From: Splendidivirga corallicola
GTDB lineage: Bacteria > Bacteroidota > Bacteroidia > Cytophagales > Cyclobacteriaceae
Direction of reading: 5' to 3'
Assembly (NCBI GenBank): GCA_030442035.1
Contig: JAUJEA010000002.1
Span: 62,001 to 126,000, forward strand
DNA: 64,000 bases
A program made the translations under genes and the position numbers. Every line of letters begins with the position of its first letter. Within the stretch, counting starts at the first letter, position 1. A model generated the notes under the pieces. That model had not been told where the DNA came from. It worked only from the letters and a program-made list of their open reading frames with translations, and ran no database searches. Below are positions 53,138-62,191 of this stretch, piece by piece.

Positions 53138-54838
53138 TCAAAAATCAGTATCCAAACCGAGTTTATCTTTGAGGGTTTTTAGATCAGGATATTTTTCCGC
53201 CAGGTAATTGAATTTTTCCTTAGGCGTGTACAACATCTGTTTTGACTCTCCCTGGATCACTTTGGATTCAATATTGATGTTGTTATTCTTCAATTTTTGT
53301 CTTAAAAATTGAGTAAGGTCAGTACGGAGCCCTTCGAAAAAATTCACTTGAACATCATTGATAAATTTAATCGTGATTAGATCAGATTCATCCAGCTCAA
53401 TCTCCTGATTCAATACTGCAACCTCAGAATCCTTTCCTTCCTGTTTTTTGATATTAACAAAAGCTTCCCAGCTATCTTTAAGCTCCTCAAAAGTAAAGGG
53501 TTGATCCTCCTGTTTCGGTTCCTTTTCAACCTCTGATTCCACTTCCTGCTCATCCTCTTGCTTAGGTTTATCAAGAATTTGCTTGAGGTCGGTTATTTTG
53601 GTTGTACTTCTTAAACTAAAATTCTTAGGTGCGCTATCTTGATGTGTTACAGGGATGTCGGATTTTGATTCCTGTGCTACCTGGTTATCAGGTGAGGTGC
53701 TTTTTTCTTCTGTTGTTTCAGTGTCAGATTTTAACTCACTTTTTTTTTTTAATTCCTCAGTGGCAAGGGGTTGTTTGGTTAGATTAACAGCGGCTTTTAT
53801 ATGAGCCATTTTCATAAGTGTCAGCTCTATCAACAGTCGTTGATTTTTGCTGCTCTTATATTGCAAATCACTCTGATTGGCAATGTTCAAAGCTGAAAGT
53901 AAAAAAGAGACTGAAGCCTGGTTAGCCTGATCCAGGTATCTTTTCTGAACATTTTCTGATACAAGGAGTAATTGCACTGTGGCACTATCTTTACAGACTA
54001 GAAGATTTCTAAAATGTTCACTTAGACCTACCAGGAAGTTGTGACCATCAAAACCATTCTTCAAAATTTCATCATAGGTCAATAATGCCTGAGCAATGTT
54101 TTCCTCCAGCAGATAATCCGTCATTTTGAAGTAATAGTCATAATCAAGAATATGAAGATTCTTGATGGTATCCTGGTAAGTTACCTTTTTCCCGGAAGAA
54201 AAAGTGACAATCAGATCGAATATGGAGAGTGCATCCCTGAGTGCGCCATCAGCTTTCTGTGCAATGAGGTGTAAAGCCTCCTCCTCTGCCTCTATTCCTT
54301 CCTGGCTGGCTATCTTTTGAAGATGGTTGGCAATATCTTTTACCTGTATTCTGTTAAAATCAAAAATCTGGCACCTCGACAGGATGGTCGGGATGATCTT
54401 GTGCTTTTCGGTAGTAGCCAAAATGAAGATGGCATAACTAGGTGGCTCCTCTAATGTCTTCAAAAACGCGTTGAAAGCCGCATTAGAGAGCATATGAACC
54501 TCATCTATGATGTAGATCTTATATTTACCATATTGCGGAGCGTAGCGTACCTGGTCCACCAAATTCCGTATGTCATCTACGGAATTATTTGATGCGGCAT
54601 CCAACTCATAAATGTTCAGGGAATTTGACTGATTATCATCAAAATCATTCACCATCTTAGCCAAAATCCTCGCACAAGTCGTTTTACCCACACCACGAGG
54701 GCCACAGAAAAGAAGTGCCTGAGCTAAATGATTGTTATCAATGGCATTCTTAAGGGTGGTAGTAATATGCTCCTGCCCCACTACATGATCAAAAGAATCA
54801 GGCCGATATTTTCTGGCAGATACTACAAAATTTTCCAT
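53138..54838 (-). CDS. dnaX: DNA polymerase III subunit gamma/tau
   Basis: 566 residues. Clamp-loader AAA+ ATPase: Walker A GPRGVGKTTCARIL, Walker B IYIIDEVHMLSN, sensor 1 FILATTEKHKI, arginine finger LSRCQIFDF. The four-Cys zinc module normally between Walker A and the DAASN motif is missing (Asp/Asn/Ser there instead). Residues about 360-450 are a low-complexity Lys/Glu/Gln tau linker, then a C-terminal domain. No obvious frameshift signal for a gamma form was identified. Loads the sliding clamp and holds the replisome together. Confidence 0.96.
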   Translation of the reverse strand: MENFVVSARKYRPDSFDHVVGQEHITTTLKNAIDNNHLAQALLFCGPRGVGKTTCARILAKMVNDFDDNQSNSLNIYELDAASNNSVDDIRNLVDQVRYAPQYGKYKIYIIDEVHMLSNAAFNAFLKTLEEPPSYAIFILATTEKHKIIPTILSRCQIFDFNRIQVKDIANHLQKIASQEGIEAEEEALHLIAQKADGALRDALSIFDLIVTFSSGKKVTYQDTIKNLHILDYDYYFKMTDYLLEENIAQALLTYDEILKNGFDGHNFLVGLSEHFRNLLVCKDSATVQLLLVSENVQKRYLDQANQASVSFLLSALNIANQSDLQYKSSKNQRLLIELTLMKMAHIKAAVNLTKQPLATEELKKKSELKSDTETTEEKSTSPDNQVAQESKSDIPVTHQDSAPKNFSLRSTTKITDLKQILDKPKQEDEQEVESEVEKEPKQEDQPFTFEELKDSWEAFVNIKKQEGKDSEVAVLNQEIELDESDLITIKFINDVQVNFFEGLRTDLTQFLRQKLKNNNINIESKVIQGESKQMLYTPKEKFNYLAEKYPDLKTLKDKLGLDTDF

Positions 54839-54909
54839 CTCCGCAAGTTATAAAATTTGCCTTGAGTTTCAAGATTAAATTTCTGATACAAAACGAACTC
54901 AAAGTTAAA

Positions 54910-54971
54910 GTGTTGAAGTGTTAAATGGGAATAAGCTTGAAATAATTTTGAATGATGAATTTTGAATGAAA
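54910..54971. repeat. Mixed octamer and heptamer tandem repeats
   Basis: Two GTGTTGAA-type octamers (54910-54925) followed after a 18-bp gap by four heptamers AATTTTG / AATGATG / AATTTTG / AATGAAA (54944-54971). Both repeat classes occur together in the dnaX upstream region. Confidence 0.6.
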
Positions 54972-55058
54972 GTTTCGTTGAAGTAATGACGTATTGGCAT
55001 GATTACCTTATTAGCACATTATTTGTTATAATATTATCACGATATGCGTTTAAAAAGC

Positions 55059-55066
55059 TATCTTTG
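55059..55066 (+). promoter_or_regulatory. -7 box of ssrA
   Basis: TATCTTTG, full match to TAnnTTTG, 34 bp before the mature tmRNA end. The short leader would be removed by RNase P. Confidence 0.55.
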
Positions 55067-55100
55067 TTTCCTTTTTTGAAAAAACGTTCTTTAACATATT

Positions 55101-55499
55101 GGGGCTGACCGGAATTGACAGGTTGAATGATTACGTGAGTAAGCATGCAGGCTCATAGGATGAGAGCCTTGAAAGATAGTCCTACACTATAATTGGCGAA
55201 GATAACTCTTACGCTTTGGCTGCTTAATCTAAGATCAGATCTTGATTAGCTCATCCCGATATAGAGTCGGGAGGCCATCATCGCTCCTGGTCATCGTTTT
55301 ACTGAACAGGGCTCAGCGGTGTCGAAAAGTAAAACTAGTCAAAATAGCGTTGCGATATTTTGATGAAGCTTAAGTAACTAAGGTAGTGTTTGGTTGCCTT
55401 TCACCTGGCGCTACTCGAAAATTAATGAAAGGATAAGCATGTAGAAGGCACGATAGTTATCTTCTCTGGACCAGGGTTCGAATCCCTGCAGCTCCACTA
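55101..55499 (+). ncRNA. ssrA: Transfer-messenger RNA
   Basis: Rescues stalled ribosomes by adding a degradation tag. 5' end GGGGCTG pairs with CAGCTCC at 55489-55495; the T-arm GGTTCGAATCC precedes it; discriminator A at 55496 and the last bases are not CCA, so the 3' CCA is added after transcription. The tag frame resumes at GGC 55195 and ends TAA 55225-55227, coding GEDNSYALAA after the charged Ala, with the usual ALAA end for ClpXP-type proteolysis. One-piece, about 400 nt, with the pseudoknot region downstream of the tag. The only RNA gene found. Confidence 0.95.
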
Positions 55500-55543
55500 A
55501 ACAGTTTTGAGTATCGTTCAAGCATTCTCAAAACTGTTTTTTT
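55499..55543 (+). terminator. Intrinsic terminator of ssrA
   Basis: 13-bp perfect stem (55499-55511 with 55527-55539) with a 15-nt loop, ending in a run of seven T. Confidence 0.9.
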
Positions 55544-55690
55544 AATACTTATCAGTGAGCAGTACCGCAGCTATTGTTTAAAAACAATAATTTCTTCTTC
55601 TTAAATGTTGTAAGAACGGGACAAATTAATTTCAAGTATTGAATTTATATTCAGAGTAAATTTCCAGTGTATCAGTTTGATCAATTTTCT

Positions 55691-56296
55691 TCAAACCGAA
55701 TCTTGTTTTAGCAATTCGTAAAGTTTTATATTGAGGAACAACACTTGATTTCCACTTGGAACAGCTTTAAGCAAGCCAATACGCTCCAACTGTCTTAAAT
55801 ATTTCATAGCGGTTCTTCTTTCATACAAACCCTTACTGACTATTGATGAAACTTTGCAATAAGGTTGCTCAAAAATTGTTTCTACCAAATCTTTTGAATA
55901 AACGGAGGGTAATTCAGTTTTAATTCTTTCAATGGCTTCTTCCAATGATTCTTTTATTTTTTTGATCAAATTGAATCCAAACCATAGTGCTTCTCTGTAA
56001 TTCAAAACTTCTTTGATTTGAGAATTTATGCTTTTCTGTTGCGTTGCAAAAGCAATGTATAGTTCATCCTGTGTTGTAACAATATTTTCTATTTCTGAGC
56101 TATCCTTAGCCTCCCTCATGGTAAGTGTATTGATTAACATCGCTTGATTAGGTATAATTTCACCTATTCCCTTCATTTCGGCTAAGGCTGCTCTTGCACC
56201 AGCCAATTTTCTCATAACGTGCTTCGTTTCTAAATCAACATTTGGGGGTAAATTTGGAAGGTTGTTAAATGGAATCGCTGGATCTATTTTATGCAT
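55691..56296 (-). CDS. Fic-family protein lacking the catalytic Fic core
   Basis: 201 residues. Residues 1-112 match the N-terminal domain of Fic AMPylators: LPNLPPNVDLETKHVM, AGARAALAEMKGIGEIIPN, REAKDSSEIENIVTTQDELY and IKEVLNYREALWFGFNL. Residues 125-200 match their C-terminal winged-helix domain: YSKDLVETIFEQPYCK, LYERRTAMKYLRQLERIGLL, LFLNIKLYELL. The 150-200 residue catalytic core with the HPFxxGNGRxxR motif, which normally separates the two, is absent, and the frame is intact across the junction. It cannot AMPylate; the winged helix may still bind DNA. In-frame deletion or a real regulator; see the array at 56291-56448. Confidence 0.85.
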   Translation of the reverse strand: MHKIDPAIPFNNLPNLPPNVDLETKHVMRKLAGARAALAEMKGIGEIIPNQAMLINTLTMREAKDSSEIENIVTTQDELYIAFATQQKSINSQIKEVLNYREALWFGFNLIKKIKESLEEAIERIKTELPSVYSKDLVETIFEQPYCKVSSIVSKGLYERRTAMKYLRQLERIGLLKAVPSGNQVLFLNIKLYELLKQDSV

Positions 56297-56448
56297 ATTT
56301 TAATTTTCTTTATGCATAGAATGGGAAATCATGCACAAATATTTCAAATTATGTACACAAAACCTTATTTTATGTACACTACATTAAGAAATGTACACGT
56401 CATGTATATTTAAAAAAATTATGTACATAAATAATCTTTTTATGTACA
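56291..56448. promoter_or_regulatory. Phased array of ATGYAYA half-sites
   Basis: Nine copies of ATGYAYA (mostly ATGTACA or ATGCATA) at 56291, 56312, 56331, 56351, 56372, 56391, 56402, 56421 and 56442. Steps are 21, 19, 20, 21, 19, 11, 19 and 21 bp, that is two (once one) DNA helical turns. The best unit is the 12-bp palindrome TTATGTACATAA at 56419-56430. The array covers the whole promoter of the Fic-like gene, and the first copy contains its ATG. Confidence 0.75.
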
Positions 56449-56524
56449 TTCTATTTAAGGTTGGTAAGTATATATTCACTGATCATCAAACGTTACCAAA
56501 GCTAGCATAAAAACTTACTATCTA

Positions 56525-57544
56525 TCACCTTGCCAAACCACGCTCAACCAACGCTGTTTCCAACAATACCTCCTGCAATGTTTCATTGTCACCTTTCCCA
56601 TTCAGATTTTCAATCAAAAGATGTGCTGCTTTTTGTCCAAGGGCTTCAACGGGCTGTTTGATCACAGAGATTGAGTGGTCCATCAATCTGAATGCATCAT
56701 GATCATCAAAACAAATAATAGACACATCTTCAGGTATCCTGACACCTAATTGGAGTAAATTATCCAAGCCCAACAGACCCAACTGATTGTTCGAAAAGAA
56801 TATGGCATCCACCCCGAGTCTTGGGGCAAGCAAAGCTTCCACCGCAAGATGCACCTCCTCCCGCATATTGGCAAAAGTGATGACCTTAACAAGTTCATCC
56901 TGGTAGACAAGTTGGTTTTTACTGAGTGCATTTTTATAGCCTTGCAAGCGCTGCTTCATATGGGCAAGCTCCAGGTTGAAAGTAATATGCCCAATTTTTT
57001 TGATATCCTGTTGTATCAATCTGTCAATGGCATTAAAAGAGGCCTGTTCATTATCAACAATGACCTTGTGGGTCTCAATTCCAGGGAAATACCGGTCTAC
57101 CAGAACAAATGGGATCTTACGAGTCAACAATTGCTGTACTAGCACCTCATCACCTGCGGATGGGCAAATGATCAGTCCGTCTACCTGCCGTTCCAACATA
57201 ATTTTGATCAGTTCTTCAGTCTTTTGGGTATTTTCGTCAGAGCTAGCAAAAATCACATGGTACTGATTCAGTACTGCCTCATTTTCAATACTCCGGGCCA
57301 ACCTGGCAAAAAAAGGGTTGGCAATATCGGCTACTACCAACCCGATGGTATTTGATCTTCCTGTTCGTAGTGATTGCGCCAATTGATTGGGTTTATAACC
57401 CATCTTTCTGGCTGTTTCAATCACATTATTCCTGGTTTCCTCCCCTATTCGATGTTCCTTATGTTTACCATTCAGTACCAGAGAAACCAGGGTTTTAGAA
57501 ACACCCAATGCTTTGGCAATATCATTTAACGATGCCCTCTTCAT
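56525..57544 (-). CDS. LacI-family transcriptional regulator
   Basis: 339 residues from ATG 57542-57544; the TTG two codons upstream is less likely. Helix-turn-helix MKRASLNDIAKALGVSKTLV with SLVLNGKHKEHRIGEETR and the hinge GYKPNQLAQSLRTGRS, then a periplasmic-binding-protein-like sugar domain (GLVVADIANPFFARLA, VLVDRYFPGIETHKV, CFDDHDAFRLMDHSISVIKQP). It lies 97 bp downstream of the large dehydrogenase fusion on the same strand and may control the sugar/ThuA cluster (inference). An imperfect dyad overlaps its start. Confidence 0.94.
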   Translation of the reverse strand: MKRASLNDIAKALGVSKTLVSLVLNGKHKEHRIGEETRNNVIETARKMGYKPNQLAQSLRTGRSNTIGLVVADIANPFFARLARSIENEAVLNQYHVIFASSDENTQKTEELIKIMLERQVDGLIICPSAGDEVLVQQLLTRKIPFVLVDRYFPGIETHKVIVDNEQASFNAIDRLIQQDIKKIGHITFNLELAHMKQRLQGYKNALSKNQLVYQDELVKVITFANMREEVHLAVEALLAPRLGVDAIFFSNNQLGLLGLDNLLQLGVRIPEDVSIICFDDHDAFRLMDHSISVIKQPVEALGQKAAHLLIENLNGKGDNETLQEVLLETALVERGLAR

Positions 57545-57548
57545 AGTC

Positions 57549-57580
57549 AACGGATTGAAAATAATTATTTCAAGACCGTT
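57549..57580. promoter_or_regulatory. Imperfect 32-bp dyad at the lacI start, candidate autoregulatory site
   Basis: Outer arms AACGG...CCGTT, inner arms TTGAAA and TTTCAA around an AT-rich centre; the two inner arms are offset by one base. Immediately upstream of the regulator ATG. The absence of the CG centre usual for LacI operators makes it weak. Confidence 0.3.
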
Positions 57581-57641
57581 AAATTAACGAATGAGATCAA
57601 TAAGTGATCCCATTCCTGGAAATAAATATCCTTTCCCTCAG

Positions 57642-60600
57642 TTATTGAACCTCTGGCCAGGGGTGTTCTTTCAAAAGCTCTTTTTCTGTCCAGAAATCTT
57701 TTCTGTTCTTTGTGGCTTCCCTGACTTTTTTTACTGTTTCAGGTTTGATGGCTTTGGCATTGTTTCCCCAGGAATTTCTGACAAAAGTCAATACAGCTGC
57801 CATTTCTTCATCGGTTACAAGATCTCTAAAGGGTGTCATAGGAGGTGTTTTATCTCCATCATATAATTTACCCTTCACATGAATATCTCCCATAATACCG
57901 TCAAGAGCCAGTTTGATCAATCGTTCTTCATCCTGCAGGACCCATTCACTTCCATTCAAAGGAGGATAAATATTCTCAATACCTTCACCGTTCTCTTGAT
58001 GACAGGTAACACAATGGGCATCCCTACCATATACTTCGCTACCTAATTTCCATGTTTTGAAATCAACATTTGTAGGGGCAAACTTGACCAATCGCTCTTT
58101 ATTGACCGGATCAGGAATATTGATCATAAACCGGATTAACTCTTCTTTTTCCACGGCCCACGGCTCTTGATCGGCCAGCGCTTTTTCAGCAACAGACCTT
58201 AATGGGATCATGTTATAACTTAAGCTGTAATCAAGAAAATAGCCACGATCCCGCTCAGCAATAGGAATGGCCACTTTTAGCCCTTCATAATCCGGTAACT
58301 CTCCTGAAGCAACTAATGCTTCAATACGTACCCGTGGATTTTCATCCTGTGCTGCCTGAACCAAATGGTCCAAATAATCAGGTACCTGATCCCAGGTATG
58401 ACGCAAAATACGCACAGCGGCGGCTCTGACACGATAATCCGAAGCATTAAGACTGGCCTTAAGCAAATCTTCATCAACCGTATGTTGTCCCCAGGTTACA
58501 TTTAATGCCTCTAATCTGTGACGTTCATAGTTCTCATCTCCCTCATCCAGATTGGTCACCCAATCTTTTAAAGCTTTAAGTACCTCTCCTTTTGAGTTTT
58601 CACGAAGTGCCCGACGCGCTCTATACCTGGTTCTGTATTCTTCGGATTTAAGTGCTTCCAACAATTCCTCAACAGAGGCTCCGGCAATTTTTACCGGTTC
58701 CAGCAATGGACGTGTTTTGTGTGTGATTCTCCAAACCCGACCATGACTATGATCCCGGTTAGGATCTCTTACAGAATGCTGCATATGTCCTATTAAGGCA
58801 TTGTGCCAATCCACAATGTATAAGGAACCATCCGGAGCAAATTCCAAATCTACAGGTCTGTAATTCGGATCTGAGGATGTGATCAGGTCGTGACGAAGTT
58901 CAGTTTTATACCCCGCCCCATCAGGAATCAATTGGTGCTGTCTGGTCCCTAAAAGACCGATGGCATTATTGATCATATAATCTCCCTGTACGTCATCAGG
59001 AAAATGACGGCTTGACACAATTTCACAACCTGCTGTGGGGCGCACCATGTTATTGGCTGTAATGGAAACCAAATCTCGATGATGCTGAATACCATAGGGC
59101 AACTTGGTCATCATAGTGATCATCACATGGTTCTGACCATTGGAGGCATCAGCCAGGAATGTTTCTCCATAACCATCAAAACAGATTCCCCAAGGATTCC
59201 AGAAGTCGTAACGCACAATAGGCTCAAGTTTCCAGGTTTTTGGATCAAAGCGATAAATGACACCGTTCTTTCCTCGAACCGGTCCGTAAGGTGTTTCAAC
59301 CTGGGAATAAAGGAAATATCCCTCGGCCATATAAATAGCCCCGGAAGCATCACTCGTAAACGCGCCAATGGAATGATGACTGTCATGAGAACTGAAACCA
59401 TGCAATACAATTTCCCGTACATCAGCCTTATCATCACCATCCGTATCTTTTAAGAATAATACATTTGGCGCTTGTGCCACATATACACCTCCGTTGGCAA
59501 ACTCAAAACCATTTGGAAGGTGCAAACCATCCGCAAACACAATTCGTTTATCCGCCTTCCCATCGTGGTCAGTGTCCTCAAATATTAATAGTTTATCATG
59601 TGAAGGAACTCCGGGTAAATATTGCGGATAGGTCGGCATTACCGAAACCCACAATCTTCCTTTATCATCAAAACTCATCTGCACGGGATTAGCCAATTCA
59701 GGAAAGTCTTCCTCAGAAGCAAAAAGATTTACCTGATATCCCTCGGGCAATTCAAATTTCTTAATGGCTTCGTCTGTGGATAAGTAAGTAAAAGGTTTCT
59801 TATAATTGGTTTCTATCGGAGGTAATTCCCCGGTATTGGAATCATCAACTTCAAGTGAACTACTCTTTCCCGTGACAATTTCCCAAATTCTTTGATCCCG
59901 ATTGGCCACCATTTTTCGTAGCTTCTCAAATTCAGGTGGAAAAGAAACTACTCCAAAGGGCTTTGCCCGCTGTCCGTAAATATGAACGCCATTGACAGCC
60001 CGAAACTCATTCAGAAATTGAAATGATTTCTCATTAACCATGGTCCTCAACAATTCATAGTTTTCATCACTTTTTTCATATTTACCAAAAAGTGATCTAT
60101 TCATGATCTCAGCCAAGGCCATATAACCCTTATCATTGAGATGACACCCATTGATCGTCCAGGGCCCATTGCCCTTTTTGAAAAGATCCTGGGTAGGATG
60201 AAACAGATCTACAAAATGAACACCATTTTTGCCAGCGATCTCTTTCATTTTAGTCGTGTACAGGGAAATGTTCTGGTTTTCTTTTATACCATCGGGAAGT
60301 AGTTGCTGATCGGAGAGATCTTCAAAAGCAATAGGTGAAAACAAGACAATCTTCGAAGGCTCAAGTGATAATTTACTATTGTTCAACAGGCTATCTTTTA
60401 AAAAGATATCCAGGTTGTTACCAAACTCTCCAAGTCCTTGAGCTCCCTTGAACGATTCATTATAGCCGAAAAATAAGAACAACACATCCGGCGCCTGTTT
60501 TTGCAAAGCTTTACCTGGATTTCGCCCCTGACTTCTTGGCCTTAAATCAGGTGTGTCCCCAGGCCAGCAAAGATTCCTGACGACCAGATTATGTTCGGGA

Positions 60601-60833
60601 AAGTTTTGATATAAAGCCGTTTCAAAGTGCCCGAAATATTGCATTCTTTCCCCAAGCGTATTGCCAATCATGACAATGCGCTCATTGGGACTAAGTTGAA
60701 GATCAATTGATTTTATAGCACCTTGCTGGGAGCAGGAGGCAAAAATACTCCCGGATAATATCAGCACCCACAGAAAATATGTTTTCCGATGACCTGGCAA
60801 GGTATTCAAGTGAAAGAATAAATTTCTTGTCAT
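57642..60833 (-). CDS. SGNH hydrolase - membrane-bound dehydrogenase - HEAT - cytochrome c fusion
   Basis: 1063 residues from ATG 60831-60833 (an upstream TTG would not improve the signal). Lipoprotein signal ending IFASCSQQG. Residues about 45-310 are a GDSL/SGNH-type domain (VMIGNTLGERMQYFG, RNLCWPGDTPDLRPRS, FFGYNESF, GCHLNDKGYMALAEIMN), about 360-700 a PVC-type dehydrogenase propeller (GRLWVSVMPTYPQY, YIVDWHNALIGHMQH), about 720-880 HEAT repeats, and near residue 940 a c-type haem motif CVTCH with MTPFRDLVTDEEM supplying axial Met. Predicted periplasmic oxidation of sugars or acetylated polymers passing electrons to cytochrome. Cotranscribed with ThuA. Confidence 0.92.
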   Translation of the reverse strand: MTRNLFFHLNTLPGHRKTYFLWVLILSGSIFASCSQQGAIKSIDLQLSPNERIVMIGNTLGERMQYFGHFETALYQNFPEHNLVVRNLCWPGDTPDLRPRSQGRNPGKALQKQAPDVLFLFFGYNESFKGAQGLGEFGNNLDIFLKDSLLNNSKLSLEPSKIVLFSPIAFEDLSDQQLLPDGIKENQNISLYTTKMKEIAGKNGVHFVDLFHPTQDLFKKGNGPWTINGCHLNDKGYMALAEIMNRSLFGKYEKSDENYELLRTMVNEKSFQFLNEFRAVNGVHIYGQRAKPFGVVSFPPEFEKLRKMVANRDQRIWEIVTGKSSSLEVDDSNTGELPPIETNYKKPFTYLSTDEAIKKFELPEGYQVNLFASEEDFPELANPVQMSFDDKGRLWVSVMPTYPQYLPGVPSHDKLLIFEDTDHDGKADKRIVFADGLHLPNGFEFANGGVYVAQAPNVLFLKDTDGDDKADVREIVLHGFSSHDSHHSIGAFTSDASGAIYMAEGYFLYSQVETPYGPVRGKNGVIYRFDPKTWKLEPIVRYDFWNPWGICFDGYGETFLADASNGQNHVMITMMTKLPYGIQHHRDLVSITANNMVRPTAGCEIVSSRHFPDDVQGDYMINNAIGLLGTRQHQLIPDGAGYKTELRHDLITSSDPNYRPVDLEFAPDGSLYIVDWHNALIGHMQHSVRDPNRDHSHGRVWRITHKTRPLLEPVKIAGASVEELLEALKSEEYRTRYRARRALRENSKGEVLKALKDWVTNLDEGDENYERHRLEALNVTWGQHTVDEDLLKASLNASDYRVRAAAVRILRHTWDQVPDYLDHLVQAAQDENPRVRIEALVASGELPDYEGLKVAIPIAERDRGYFLDYSLSYNMIPLRSVAEKALADQEPWAVEKEELIRFMINIPDPVNKERLVKFAPTNVDFKTWKLGSEVYGRDAHCVTCHQENGEGIENIYPPLNGSEWVLQDEERLIKLALDGIMGDIHVKGKLYDGDKTPPMTPFRDLVTDEEMAAVLTFVRNSWGNNAKAIKPETVKKVREATKNRKDFWTEKELLKEHPWPEVQ

Positions 60834-60883
60834 ATTGATTAGGTATTTATTTAATAAGGATTGCAGCAGATTTAATGAAATAA

Positions 60884-61837
60884 TCAAATGTCTTCAGGTT
60901 TTCTTCCTTTTTTATATTTCTGACCAAAACCGGAATTATTAGGATTATATTCTCCGGCAAATGTCACATTTGTCCCCTTCTTAGGGATTTTCTTTTCCAG
61001 ACCCAGTGCCCAGTAAATGCCATTGATAGCCAGTTTTCTCATTGATTCATCTTTGAAATCAAACGGATGTCCTAGTGTGGTAAAAAAGACTCTGGCTTCC
61101 TTTCCCGCATCACCGGTATAGGTTTTAGTCCAGGCAACAGGATTATCCAATGGAAACTTTTTGTTCTCACTGTAATTGGATCTTAGCGAGTGTCCCGTTA
61201 AAAGTGCTTGGCTATTACCAGATAAGCTATATCCTTTACCTTGCACATGATATAGCCAGGAATACGCTTTGAAAGGTTCCACACCTCTAAGCACCGGGTG
61301 TTTGCGACCTTCTTTTAGTATATCCACTGAAGTCAGATAACCATGCCCATCACTGAAGTGGCCATGATGTGTAATCCACTTTTGACCAAAAACTTTGATG
61401 GGCCAGGCCTCATTGAGATGCTGTCGTTCAGGATCGTCTTTATATAAAAAAGCATGGGTAGCAGTACGGAAACCAACCATTGGTTTTCCTGATTCTGCGT
61501 AGTCAAGAATGAATTTGGCCTCATGGTCTGGTAATTCCCTGAACCGGGTAAACACAATCATGAGATCAGCTGTTTTCAGCGCTTCCAAGCCGGCTATATG
61601 CCATTTATTATTCGGATCGATATAACCCAAAGAATCAAGCGCATAACAAATGGTTATTTCACAGTCCAATTCTCTTTTTAATATTTTGGCCAGCATTGGC
61701 ATCGATTCTTCGGATCGGTATTCCTCATCTCCAGTTACAAAGACCAGATGAAGTTTATCATTAGATTGTGCTCCCACAACCGATGAAAGGCTTATTAAAA
61801 CTATTAGAGAGACGATAATACGCATAAGGCCGCTCAT
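60884..61837 (-). CDS. ThuA domain protein
   Basis: 317 residues from ATG 61835-61837; the frame continues 72 codons upstream with no signal character, while this start gives MSGLMRIIVSLIVLISL and cleavage after VVGAQS. ThuA domain: LVFVTGDEEYRSEESMP, GLEALKTADLMIVFTRF, WITHHGHFSDGHGYLTS, VFFTTLGHPFDFK. Class I glutamine-amidotransferase-like fold; ThuA proteins of PVC/Bacteroidota sugar clusters are thought to take part in trehalose or related disaccharide metabolism. Ends 51 bp before the fusion gene's ATG; same operon. Confidence 0.92.
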   Translation of the reverse strand: MSGLMRIIVSLIVLISLSSVVGAQSNDKLHLVFVTGDEEYRSEESMPMLAKILKRELDCEITICYALDSLGYIDPNNKWHIAGLEALKTADLMIVFTRFRELPDHEAKFILDYAESGKPMVGFRTATHAFLYKDDPERQHLNEAWPIKVFGQKWITHHGHFSDGHGYLTSVDILKEGRKHPVLRGVEPFKAYSWLYHVQGKGYSLSGNSQALLTGHSLRSNYSENKKFPLDNPVAWTKTYTGDAGKEARVFFTTLGHPFDFKDESMRKLAINGIYWALGLEKKIPKKGTNVTFAGEYNPNNSGFGQKYKKGRKPEDI

Positions 61838-62191
61838 TTTATCTGTGTATATAAGGTTCATTATCATGGAATTAAACAGCGTTCTATTAGTGAAATTGAT
61901 TGGGTGCTCATTTTTTAATAACACATATTTCAATGATTTTCCCTGAAAATTTTCAAAATTAATTTCAAAGCTAAATTGTTTTAGCTTCAAATAAACATAA
62001 TTTACTCCAATCAATGCAACTAAAGATGTGTACTTTTTAACAGACCATAGCAATACCCTGTTAGAGGATTATAGAAACCTTGACAGATTTAATAGGCAAG
62101 ATTAAAAAAAATTAGAATACAAAACGATTATTCGGACTAAACTGGGAGAGGTTAATCTAAGGTATGTATTCTGGAGAAAATAAAGGTTTTA
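61838..62191. other. Intergenic region upstream of thuA
   Basis: 354 bp. The thuA frame stays open for 72 codons into this region but looks non-coding (low Gly/Ala, no signal). No hairpin or consensus promoter was found. Confidence 0.45.

Noticed and set aside
56291-56448. CRISPR-like reading of the phased array
   Set aside because: The repeat unit is only about 7-12 bp with 10-20 bp steps; no 28-37 bp repeat, unique spacers or cas genes.
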